Shown here: in pieces, positions 12,501 to 21,415 of the stretch | How positions within the stretch are numbered: the first letter of the stretch is position 1 | Layout of the letters: the number at the start of each line of letters is the position of its first letter | Assembly: GCA_021495925.1 (NCBI GenBank) | Contig: JAKEKT010000174.1 | Span: forward strand, 1-33,075 | Direction: 5' to 3' | Length of the DNA: 33,075 nucleotides | From: Diplodia intermedia | Lineage: Eukaryota > Ascomycota > Dothideomycetes > Botryosphaeriales > Botryosphaeriaceae | The notes under the pieces: generated by a model | Seen by the model: only the letters and a program-made list of their open reading frames with translations | The model's database searches: none | What the model was told of the DNA's origin: nothing | Translations under genes and position numbers: made by a program

Positions 12501-13509
12501 CCAAACCGCCCTCTGGCACGCATGGGACATCGCCGCCGCCGCCAACACCACCACGACGCCCCTCCACCAGCTCCTCGCCCACCCCCTCACCGACCCCAAC
12601 GCCGCCGACCCCCACGGCCGCACCATCGCCACGCACAAAGCGCAAACCAGCCGCCCCTGGGCCCTCGCCCCCATCCTCGCCCACCCCCGCGCCGCCCCCA
12701 ACGCGACCGACGCCACCGCCCGCACCGCGCTGCACCACGCCGTCCTCGACCATCCGCAGACCGTCGCCGCGCTCCTCTTCGTCGACGACGACGACGGATG
12801 CCAGACCATGAGGATGAAGATCGACCCCAACCCCCGCGACGCCGACGGCCGCACGCCGCTGTCGCTCGCGGTTGAACGCGGCGTCGCGAGGGCGGGGCAA
12901 ACGGTCGCGACGCTGCTGCGGCATCCCGGTGCGAGGGTTGATGGGGAGCCCGACGCGTTCGGGTTGACGCCCGTGGAGTATGCGGGGAGGGAGGCGGCGG
13001 GGCCGTTTTTGGGGGAGGTCGTGGCGCCGGTTGTGGTGCGGTTTTTGCGGGAGACGGCGGCGGCGGGCGGCGGGGATGAGGCCGGGCGGAGGGCGCGGAG
13101 GGCGGCGTTCGTGCGGGCCGCGAATAAGGCGCCGAGGGGTGGTGGTGGTGGTATGCCGTTGTTGGCGCTGGCGATGCGGTTTCCCGGGGACCGAGAGATG
13201 GAGGGGTTGGTGCGGGCGCTGGTGGGGGAGGTGGGGATCGATGTCAATTGGAGGAATGCGGAAGGCGAGTCGTTGTTTTGTCGCGCGGTGTGGGAGATGG
13301 ATGTTGTGGCTATGCGGGCGTTGCTGGGGAGGCCGGATTTGGAGGTTGCGAGTGAGGGGGATAGGGAGGCGTTGAGGGGTGCGGTGGAGTGGAGGAGGGA
13401 GCATGGGATGGGGCTGGGTTGGAGGAGAGAGGAAGGAGAGGGGGAGGAGGGGGCGAGGCTGAAGGAGGTGGAGGAGTTGCTGGAGAGGTACTTGGCGAGG
13501 GGGGGATGA
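9579..13509 (+). CDS. NACHT-ankyrin STAND (NLR-like) protein without N-terminal effector domain
   Basis: Signal-transduction NTPase of the fungal NLR-like class, which acts in non-self recognition and programmed cell death. Exons 9579-10501, 10553-11071 and 11130-13509, joined by GT-AG introns of 51 and 58 nt; 1273 residues. The start gives only about 80 residues before the Walker A loop GPPGSGKT (about 82-89). Walker B is VYLVVDGLDEL at about 197. Exon 2 holds the winged-helix-like segment usual after NACHT (AMSWIVRARRPLCVAELLHAL). From about residue 680 to 1210 there are roughly eight to nine ankyrin repeats (for example DNDGKTPLIWAAQ and DSYGRSALSYAVQ). No HeLo, HET, PNP-like or lipase-like domain is seen upstream in any frame; an unrecognised 5' exon is possible. 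Coding-strand composition switches from C-rich to G-rich twice within the gene. Confidence 0.88.
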
Positions 13510-13912
13510 GGCTGGATGGCTTTTGGATGAATGATGTCTTGTGGAAGCTTTGGATGACAATCGAACGCAATATCCTACTGCCGCTCCGTCCTGGGGGTCT
13601 CACAGCCTATCGAGCCGTTTTGGTGGAACCGTAAGCAAGGCTGAATGGGGTGCTTACGTCGCACAGCAATCGGCCATATGCATCTGTTGAGACGGTTGAC
13701 ATGCTCGAACAGCCCGGTAAAGCCCGGGAACCTGCTCTGCGAGCCTCGGAGTAAGCACAGGACATTTGATGTACCTCGATGTTATGTGGAGAATATGTGC
13801 AACGAGGCCGCTATATGGGATTGGCCTCTGGGTTTCCTATCTCATGTGGTCTTAAAATTTGGCGTCAAAGCTACATCCACCGTCTACATCTGCAGGTGTA
13901 AAACCTTTACTC
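13510..13912. other. Convergent spacer, nothing seen
   Basis: About 400 bp between the convergent NLR and P450 genes. No open frame, RNA gene or repeat that I can support. Confidence 0.55.
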
Positions 13913-15636
13913 TCAAACAGACTTCTTTTTGAGCAACACCTTGATTCCACCCTCGGCAAGTACTGTCGCGAAGACATCACGCGGGGTCAAGCTCTTCGTT
14001 ACAAGCTCCATATCAAATTTGCGGAAGACGTGAGCGAACGTGGCCAAGATCTCGGCTTCAGCAAGACTGGCGCGCACGTGCATTAGCAAGAACAAACATA
14101 TGTACACTGCGCGGAATGGAGACATACTTGATCCCAATACACTGCCTCGATCCCTTTGAGAAAGACACGAGGTAGTTGGCCAAGCGCTTCGCGTCATCAG
14201 TCAGCCAGCGTTCTGGCCGGAACTGACGGGCGTCCGGGCCCCAGACACTCTCGTCGTAGTGAACAGAGTAGGCGGAGCACCCGATAATGGCCTGTTTTGT
14301 CAGTTTCCGCAGCGGAGTAGGGGAGAGCGATATGCATGACGTACTCCAGGAGGGATCACTTTCCCATCGATGACCAAGGGAGGGCCGTCGGCGGGGACCA
14401 GGCGTGGAAGGCGCCCTGGTACTGCCATGGCTACGCGGAGGGATTCCTTCATGCAAGCTACCTGTGCAAGAGAAAGTCAGCGAGTCTCTTTTCTCGAACT
14501 GTCCAGAAAAAGCCTTCATACCAGATACGGAAGCTTCTCGAGGTCGCCGAGGGGCGGCATCTGGTCCGGGTCAACGACATGTTCCCGCAACTCCCGCTCG
14601 AGCTTTCCCCTAGCCTCCGGAGTACTCAGGATGTGGAACATGCCGACGGCGAGAGTGTAAGCTGTCGTGTCGGAACCGGCAATGAGGACGGACATGGCTT
14701 CGGAAACCTTCTCGCCGTCCGAGTAGCCGCCCAGCATGTCGAACATTACTGGATACGAGACTTCAGTCGTTCGGCTGTTGATCTCCTTCAGGCACATGGC
14801 CGCGTGCTATAAAATTAGTGTGGTCCGGAGTGGAAAGCAGGGGGGAATTTACGCTTACCTTGAATAACCCAACGACGCCTCGCGCTCTTTTGTCCAAGAA
14901 CATGACGGCCCAGAAAGGGAGCTTCGGCAAGATGTTGCGCTTGACCGAGTTGTTGTAAATTTGCCTTTGGACCCCGGCAGCGGAGTCAAATATCCGTAGG
15001 TAGTCGGCCTTGAAACTTTCCGGAGCCTGGCTGGTCAGATCCAGAGTCATGCCGAAGGAAAAGGCACTGATGATGTCGATGGTCAGGCAGCGGTAGGCAT
15101 CCACGATATTAATCGGTGCATCGCCTCGACGCTCTGATATTCTTTGCGAGAGCCGGTATATCCTCTCCAAGACCAAAGGGTAGATGCCGGCGATGCATCG
15201 CTTGGAGAAGAGCGGGTTCATCATCTTTCTCTTCTCTCTGTGCTTGCCGATGTCGAGCTGGCCGAAGAGTGATCCGGGAGCGAGGAAAGCGTCGTAGAAC
15301 ACGCCATACTTGGGTGGAGAATGGTAGTTGTAGATTTGCTTGTAGCACTCAGAGCCCGCAACGTGCAGTTCGTTTGGTGAGACTCGGATGACCTTGCTGT
15401 CTGAGTTGGGTTACTGTGTATTCCTCGTTTCGAGCTGAGGTATATCTACTATACTGCTTGTGCCAGCGCTCAAAATCGTGCTCTGGAAAGCCCTTGCGAT
15501 ACAGTTGCCAAAGCGTTAGAGACGAAAGAGCGGCGAATGGCGGACCTGGAAACTTTGCCAGCGGATGGAGGAATTTCCGGTATATCGCCCCAGTAAGAAG
15601 ATACAGGACGATTAGAATAGAAAGGAGCTTGAACAT
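13913..15636 (-). CDS. Cytochrome P450 monooxygenase
   Basis: Haem-thiolate monooxygenase, predicted ER-anchored by an N-terminal helix (FKLLSILIVLYLLTGAIY). Exons 15636-15450, 15400-14859, 14806-14522, 14461-14345, 14291-14128, 14066-13913; introns of 49-61 nt; 482 residues. A proline-rich hinge (KFPGPPFAAL) follows the anchor. Diagnostic motifs are intact: I-helix AGSDTT (286-291), ExxR as ESLR (344-347), PERW, and the haem loop FSKGSRQCIG with Cys428 as ligand. Exon junctions fall at normal fungal P450 places, such as inside the haem loop (C-I-G-I|N-L). The start at MFKLL was preferred over in-frame upstream codons because it begins directly at the anchor. Overall pattern reminds me of the trichodiene-oxygenase/benzoate-hydroxylase side of fungal P450s, which is only an impression. 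No biosynthetic backbone gene is nearby. Confidence 0.92.
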
Positions 15637-16160
15637 GTCGTTGGTGTGAGGTTTGAATGTGGTTTGAGCGAAATACGTGATTGAGACAAACAGCAGCGCA
15701 AGATGACGGGAACAATTAAGCATCAACCCATCGTGGGAATAGCTACACAGACTTGTCTAGAGCCATGGAGCTTCGGGAAGCAGAAACTCGAAACGTCCGA
15801 TTGGTGCACGTTGCGAAAGCAGTTCCTCAAGCTTAACTGCGAGAGTATGTCGGTCGAACACTCTTATCGCCGAGCTTTACCTCGCATTTAAGACTGGCAG
15901 CACGGCCTGTGCGAAATACGACCCTGACCTGCCTACGCAACTTCCGAATTGAAATTTCCAGAGTGTGAAGCCCGCTCCCGAAAATGTCCGACCTCCGAAG
16001 TCTCGTATCCAGATTGATCGTTTACATAGTAATACCTTTTCCCAATCCGCCTTGCTTTCTTTGCTGCGGAAAATAAGGCTGTCGTGCCCTGTGCTACTGA
16101 AGCCTTGTATTTTCAGAGTAATCTAAGGTGTATGAGGTGGTCGTTTCTCGCTTAATGTCA
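15637..16160. other. Spacer upstream of the P450
   Basis: About 520 bp, AT-richer than the genes. No gene or clear TATA box recognised. Confidence 0.5.
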
Positions 16161-16420
16161 TCAAAGTATCGGCAAGTGACCCCATTCCCGCCCTTCCTCG
16201 AACTGTGTGTATACGGGTCTCGGCGGCCACTCCCCCGAAGCCTGAGAGCTCGACTCAACTTCATACTCACCAGAGCCGTACCACGACCCTTCTCCGTCTT
16301 TCCCGGCATAATTACCAACGCATCCGTATCCGGCGGCAGAACCACCTTCAACCTGAACCTCTTCCCGTCACCCTCCAACTCCCACGTGCTGAAGAAGCTT
16401 TGGATGGAGACACTCAATCT
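16161..16420 (-). pseudogene. C-terminal remnant of an alpha-L-rhamnosidase (GH78-like)
   Basis: Reading the minus strand from about 16417, one frame gives FFSTWELEGDGKRFRLKVV followed by LPPDTDALVIMPGK. After a one-base frame change near 16300 the text continues WYGSGEYEVESS...ASGEWPPRPVY to a stop at 16163-16161. This is the pattern I know from the last 80-90 residues of fungal GH78 enzymes: a beta-sandwich strand, PPxTxAxVxxP, a VGSGxYxF-like segment, and EWPPxxIxP at the end. Neither half has its own start, a stop closes the frame upstream, and no catalytic domain lies within reach. I therefore call it a truncated, frameshifted relic. It is alternatively the last exon of a gene whose upstream part I failed to see. 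Confidence 0.55.
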
Positions 16421-16638
16421 GACAATCTTTCGTCATCAAAGGAACAAGACTGGAGATGGAAGATGAGGTCAAGCGGACTATTCCTTGAGTGGAGGGAACT
16501 TTGGAAATGGTTATCGGATAGAAATTTTTGATTAAGTAGCTACTCCCAATTTGAGCTTAGGGGATAATTCCGACCATCATAGACACTAAAGAAAATCCAA
16601 CGAAACTAAGGCATCTGACTCAGGCCGTACGCTCGAGT

Positions 16639-17139
16639 CTACTGCGCCTCCAAGCCATTGCCCGGCGGCACAGGGAATGGGCAGCGCTGCATGAAGTTCC
16701 GGCACGGCAAGTCCGACGGATCGTTGTCCTGCCTGTTCATGGACACGTAGTTGGGGCCGAATCCGGTCTCGATCTGGAACAAGTCAGTCAGCTACCTACT
16801 CTGACACTCACTCTCAATCATGACAACACTTACGTTGACGCAGCCGCCCTCGGAGTGGTCGGAGTGGCCATTGCTGCAGTACGAACACTGCTTCGACGTG
16901 CCGAACGCGGTGCCGTCCCAGATGTTGAGCCGGAAGTAGCCCGAGTACGAAAAGGACAGGGCCTCGTGCAGGTCGCCGCCCGAGATCTTGGCGTCCGACC
17001 CGTCGCCCGTCTTGCCCGTCCACATCTCATCGCCGGTGCAGTCGCGCCCGCGGAACACGGTCACGCTGCCCTCGGCTGCTGCGTGGGCGAGCTGGTAGAG
17101 ACCGGCGCCGACGAGGATGGTGTTGAGAAGGTTGACCAT
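16639..17139 (-). CDS. Small cysteine-containing secreted protein
   Basis: Unrecognised family. Exons 17139-16834 and 16773-16639 join across a 60-nt GT-AG intron (GTAAGT donor, CTGAC branch sites); 146 residues. Signal peptide about 1-20 (LLNTILVGAGLYQLAHA). The mature chain of about 126 residues has six cysteines (34, 85, 88, 100, 126, 133), an even number that fits three disulphides, with a CSYC pair and a short GGC spacing. The middle is glycine, serine and aromatic rich (SFSYSGYFRLNIWDG), which suggests a compact beta-rich fold. A TATTTAA element lies about 100 bp upstream. Size, export and cysteines make it a candidate apoplastic effector or antimicrobial-type protein, but nothing in the sequence proves a role. 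Confidence 0.75.
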
Positions 17140-17237
17140 TTTGGGGGTTTTTGGGAGGAGGCGATGCGGTTGCAATTGATGGGAGGGGAGATGGATGATT
17201 GTGTTGGTCTGGGCTGTAGAGACAAATGCTGTCCTTC

Positions 17238-17244
17238 TTAAATA
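17238..17244 (-). promoter_or_regulatory. TATA-like element of the small secreted gene
   Basis: TATTTAA on the minus strand, about 100 bp upstream of the start at 17139. Confidence 0.4.
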
Positions 17245-17954
17245 ACATTCTCGTCTTTCCTTCGCCACCATCGGCAAAACAATCCCGCTAGCTCTCGTCT
17301 GTAGATAGAAGGGGTGAGGTAAGGCTGTTGGAGATGTGCAGCGTTCCTTCCACAAGAGGTAATTGGCGAAAGCATCATTAGAGCTAAGTCGGTCTCAAGA
17401 TGTTGGACATTTTGTGAGCCAATGGGGTCCCTGGGTTAATGCGTAAGAGGCTTAAGATGTTGGGGGCCAATAGGACGCCTCGATCGATGCTAGGCACGGC
17501 GCCACCCGCATGTGCACCGTGCGTCGGCCGGGGCTCCGGATTTAGCCCACGGGGTACGCGATGGGGAAAGTCGAGACCCGCTTTATGTATTTGGAGAAAC
17601 AAATCCTTCTGCTCCTTCTCGTATAGAGTGGGCTCCGGCCTGAAAATTCCAACTGGGCAGCATGCCGTGTCATGGAAGGGAAGGACGGACGGAATGCAGC
17701 ATTCGACGCGCAACTCGCGCATGCACACTTGCAAGGTTTTTCTCATGTATCTACTGCGAGTCGACGAAATCTACGGGCCAGCCGAAGGATGTTTCTTGGT
17801 GTTAGAGCGAGAGCATAGTCCGGGCTCGGGCAGTCTTATTTGGACTACGTAAATGATAAGTAACAAGGGAAAAAACGAGGAGGCATGAGAAAAATGGTAA
17901 ACGAGCGACATTCGTGTCGAGAAAACTGGAGATAAACAGCATCAAACAACGCTA
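17245..17954. other. Spacer with overlapping open frames of no clear meaning
   Basis: About 700 bp. Open frames of 120-137 codons overlap on opposite strands (17384-17746 minus, 17439-17852 plus). Neither has a motif or signal peptide, and I support neither as a gene. Confidence 0.45.
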
Positions 17955-18457
17955 CTACCACCGACCAGCCCGTATTTTTGTTCTGTGTATCACGATCAGC
18001 GCCAGAAGGGAATCGCGTCGTTGATCCTTTCGACATCTCACTACCTGTTGTTTGGTTAGACAGTTCGGGTTGATGGATGATTTACTCTTCTACTTACAGT
18101 AAGCTCCGGTCTGCTGGTTGTTCGGGTAGGCACTCGGTCCTTTGTAGTATGAGTACTCGAGGAACTGGACTCAGTACGTAGACGAAGCAACGACTCTGCT
18201 AACATTTACGTCTGGTGTACAAGAAAGGGAAGTTCCCGCACTTACTTTGGAGGCTTTCTGCCCCTCGAGCTCAACGGAGGAGCGACAGAGGGAACAGGCG
18301 GTGGAGCAGGTGGAGGAAGACGAGGGGGAACAGGAGGAGCAAGGGTGGGGAACCGGTGGTCCAACAGAGGGAAAACGGGCGGGGGAGCGGGCGGAGGAAC
18401 AGCAAAGGCAAAGCCTGCCATGATCAGGCAACCGATTGCACTTGAAAGCATGTGCAT
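17955..18457 (-). CDS. Short proline-rich secreted protein (3' part uncertain)
   Basis: Exon 1 (18457-18246) is the best-supported part. It has a signal peptide (MLSSAIGCLIMAGFAFA) followed by about 50 residues dominated by Pro with Ala, Val and Leu (VPPPAPPPVFPLL, PPRLPPPAPPPVP), which suggests an extended cell-wall or extracellular chain. Two introns with GTAAGT donors and CAG acceptors can be drawn (18245-18165 and 18097-18045), giving exons 18164-18098 and 18044-17955 and a 122-residue protein. The added tail is basic and Ser/Thr rich. Without splicing the frame stops at 18242 after 71 residues. A second frame across exon 2 reads YSYYKGPSAYPNNQQTGAY, which also looks protein-like, so the downstream model is unsure. 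A TATAATATT element about 100 bp upstream supports transcription. Confidence 0.42.
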
Positions 18458-18552
18458 TGCTGTGGTCCGGGTTTTTTGAGGGTCTTGGAAGGCGGTTTTT
18501 GCTTGTCGTCGCGGGATGAAATGATCAACTAAACAGCATAAGCTTCGACTTT

Positions 18553-18561
18553 AATATTATA
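18553..18561 (-). promoter_or_regulatory. TATA-like element of the proline-rich gene
   Basis: TATAATATT on the minus strand, about 100 bp upstream of the start at 18457. Confidence 0.4.
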
Positions 18562-18627
18562 GAGTCTAATGTCCCAACCCCTGGCTCGAAATAGATCTTA
18601 TCACCATGTTCCAAGCCTTGAAGCTTA

Positions 18628-18671
18628 CGGGCGCTATCGTATTACTTCGTGGTGCACTTGTACTCGGCCCC
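18628..18671 (+). repeat. Diverged direct repeat, copy 1
   Basis: 44 bp matching 19017-19060 at 39 positions by eye, 389 bp apart. Shared core: ATTACTTCGTG, then TGCACTT, then ACTCGGCCCC. There are no matching flanks. Confidence 0.65.
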
Positions 18672-18940
18672 AGCCTGGCTCGCCAGCGGCGCAACTATCA
18701 AGACCGAACATAAGCAGGCACAAACAGGCGAAGGATTCCCACAATCGCGATAGTCTCTAAAATATCATCCAGTCAGATTCACAAATGGAAGGAGTCTTGT
18801 TGGTCATACTTTCATTTCGCCGAGGGTATTGCACTCCGGTCCGGAGAACGGTGATCGACCAGATCATCTGCATCCATATCCGGGATTTTGCCACTGGGGC
18901 GCTGTTGCCATGGAAAAAAGCACAGCGCTGCACTGATTAC

Positions 18941-18956
18941 AGTGCGCGCTGCAATC
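18941..18956. other. Small inverted repeat
   Basis: GCACTG and CAGTGC arms flank a four-base loop (about 18939-18956) between the two direct-repeat copies. The hairpin is too short to assign a function. Confidence 0.3.
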
Positions 18957-19016
18957 CTCTGTATCTTGACAGGAGCCAACTGAACATCCGGCACAGCCTG
19001 CTCTATCTGACGCACA

Positions 19017-19060
19017 CGGACGCCATCGGATTACTTCGTGCTGCACTTATACTCGGCCCC
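19017..19060 (+). repeat. Diverged direct repeat, copy 2
   Basis: Second copy of the 44-bp repeat at 18628-18671. The spacer 18562-19158 that contains both copies has no gene I can support; a 98-codon plus-strand frame at 18785-19081 overlaps it but shows no motif. Confidence 0.65.
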
Positions 19061-19158
19061 TTACCAGTCTTGAGTAAATAGGCGATGGGGACAGGGAAGC
19101 GGATGGGGCAAGTAAAGGTTAACTCCGTCGATACAGTAAGATGTGTTTATTATCTACG

Positions 19159-20871
19159 TTACGGCCTAGTCCCAGTCACGTCGAACTCGCAGCTCACGCC
19201 AGCTTTTTTACAAACGATGCTCATCTCCTGCCTCATCTCCTCTGTCCATGTCCAGATTCCTTCCACCTTGGGATCCAGGTTTCTTAGCTTCCAGACCAAG
19301 CGCCGCAGATAGACCTGCTCCCCCGAACCAAGCCAGCCCCTCAGCATCTCAATCACCTTTTGCGGCTTCCATTCCCACCTCAGCCAGCTTGCCATCTCAT
19401 CGGTAATTGTCAGCGATTTCAGGAATCTCGGCAGAACTTTACCAAGGTATTTGCCGTCACTGCCCGCTTCCTTTCGCAAACTGCGAGGACTCCAACCGGC
19501 CAGCACCACCCACGACACTTGGAGCTGGCCCAAGTCCTCAAATCCGCGCAGCGACCCCAGCCTCCCACTGACACCGAATTTCGCGCCATCCACGCCGAAC
19601 TCACCTCCTCTCACGCCAGCAGACCCCCCATCCGCCACAACGAAGTCCACCGACACCGTCAACTCCCTCAGCCCTCGATTGACCCCACTCCCATCCAGCA
19701 GACACCGCAGCGCCGCACCCAGCTCCCCCAGCGCGACCTCGGACCCGACATCGCCCCCCCTCGTCGCCGGCCTTTCCACCTCGACCACCAGCTCCCCCAG
19801 CCCCCCGCCGCAACACCTCCCCACCAGCCCCAACACCTCCGTCAGGTTCCCCGTCCCCATCCCACACCTCCTCAACTCCAACGCCCGCAGCGCCGCCGTC
19901 CCAGACACCACCTCCTCCCACCCCCCGTCGTCGTCCCCGTCCGCCCACACCTCCATCTCCGCCCTCCGCGCCCCCCAAAACGCCACCCGCCCCAGCGCCC
20001 CATGCCCGCCGGCCAGCCCGCCGCGCACCGCCCACCCCGGCACCGCGCCCCAGTCGTCCCGGAACGTCCGCCGCCCCGTCCGCCCGCCCCCGGGCCCCGC
20101 CGCGCGCAGTGTCAGGCTCTCCAGCGCGGGCAGCGCGGCGCGTAGGGCGCGCGGCGAGGTGATGCCGGCCCGCGCGCCTACCCCTGTCCATGCGATGTCG
20201 AGGGTGCGTAGGTGCGGTGTTAGCCCTGTTAGTAAGGGGAAGAGCGCGTGGGTCTGCGCGGAGCTGGATTTGAGGGCGTGCCGGATGTTGTGGCGCGCGT
20301 GCTGCGTGAGGGACGCGGGCGGCGCGCCGTGGCTGGGGGCGTCGGCGGACGGCGGGGTGGCGGGCGGGCGGACGTGGAGGTGGTCGAGCAGCGGGGAGAG
20401 GGTGTCGATGTTGGCTTGGCGCGAGCAGCGGAGGTGGTTGAGGAGCGGGGAGAGGGAGAGGTTGGCTGCGCTGGATGGTGAGAGGGCGGAGGTGAATATC
20501 GGAGAATATTGTCGAGGGAGTGGGGGCGGAAGCGCTTACGGTGTGGCGTTTTTGTAGGTGACGAGGATGGGGAGCGCGCGGCGCGGGGTGAGGGCGCGGG
20601 TCGTGTCGGGCGAGATGTTGGTGAAGGTCAGGTGGCGGACCCGGGCGCCGACGGCGCAGTCGTTGACTAGGCAGACGGCGAGGCGGTAGGGGTTCGGCGA
20701 GTATCTCTTGTCTGGTGCAGAGGCCGGGGCGATGGTGATGGTGGAATACAAGCAGTGGATAGCGGCGGGGTTGAGGGCGTGGCATGTGAGAGCGACGGGT
20801 AGGATCGAGGCGGTTGGCAGCTGGTCGAAGATGGCTTCCAGAAGCTCGAATGGAAGCTCGGTAATCTGCAT
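19159..20871 (-). CDS. F-box protein with long uncharacterised C-terminal region
   Basis: Probable SCF adaptor. Exons 20871-20540 and 20470-19159 with a 69-nt GT-AG intron (GTAAGC donor) give 547 residues. The start places the F-box at the very N-terminus (MQITELPFELLEAIFDQLP, then VALTCHALN), usual for fungal F-box proteins. A TATATATA element 62 bp upstream argues against the longer in-frame start. The remainder has leucine-rich stretches (LSPLLNHLRCS, LSPLLDHLHV, LRTLDIAWTGV, LRALELRRCGM) that hint at degenerate leucine-rich repeats. It has no similarity I can see to the F-box protein at 3336-6112. The coding strand is C-rich in the first part of exon 2, then turns strongly G-rich near 20100. 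Confidence 0.8.
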
Positions 20872-20932
20872 CTTGGCGACGCCGTCGAAGACTGGGTTTA
20901 GCGGAGGAAGACAGGGCCACGTAAGACGAGGA

Positions 20933-20940
20933 ATATATAT
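20933..20940 (-). promoter_or_regulatory. TATA box of the second F-box gene
   Basis: ATATATAT, about 62 bp upstream of the start at 20871; it supports that start. Confidence 0.5.
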
Positions 20941-21415
20941 GTCGAGTTTTAGTGCGGCGGCTGCTACATGACTCATACATGCCTACAGACGGGTGCCTGA
21001 TATTAGTGCGCTTGCTGTGCTGCAATCGGCTGGATGATGATGGGGTGCTGCTTTCGCTGTGCATACTTTGAGTCAGACGGCAACCGATGGCGTGGTGGGG
21101 GCGGTGATGGATGTGGCGCAGCTGGAGAGATCGCCAACGCTAACGCCTTATATGTAAGTAACGTGGCAGTGTTTGGTGCTCTCGTAGATCTCTCTTATGA
21201 TGTTGCTCCATAGATGCATGCGGAGCTTTCTACTTCCCGCATGTTATTCACACAATACATACCAACGGATAACTGAGCATGCCGAGCAACTCGACAAGAA
21301 AGTATTTGATTCACACTGCTTCCTTCCCGAATGAACAGACTGCTAAGCAACGTACATGTCTATCAAATCGGATGGTTACCGAAAGATCGTATCGTATCGT
21401 TGAGCTTGACCCACA
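20941..21415. other. Spacer, nothing recognised
   Basis: Upstream of the F-box gene and downstream of the membrane-protein gene. Only a very short repeat, ATCGTATCGTATCGTTG near 21386, stands out. Confidence 0.5.

Noticed and set aside
12205..13560. 451-codon minus-strand frame opposite the NLR ankyrin region
   Set aside because: Low-complexity shadow of the C-rich and G-rich ankyrin codons.
6349..15636. Secondary-metabolite gene cluster containing the GMC enzyme and P450
   Set aside because: No polyketide synthase, peptide synthetase, terpene cyclase, transporter or pathway regulator lies in the window.
19601..21064. 487-codon minus-strand frame across the second F-box gene
   Set aside because: Runs in a different frame through exon 2 and the intron; Pro/Arg- then Gly-rich, no motif. 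The spliced F-box model explains the locus.
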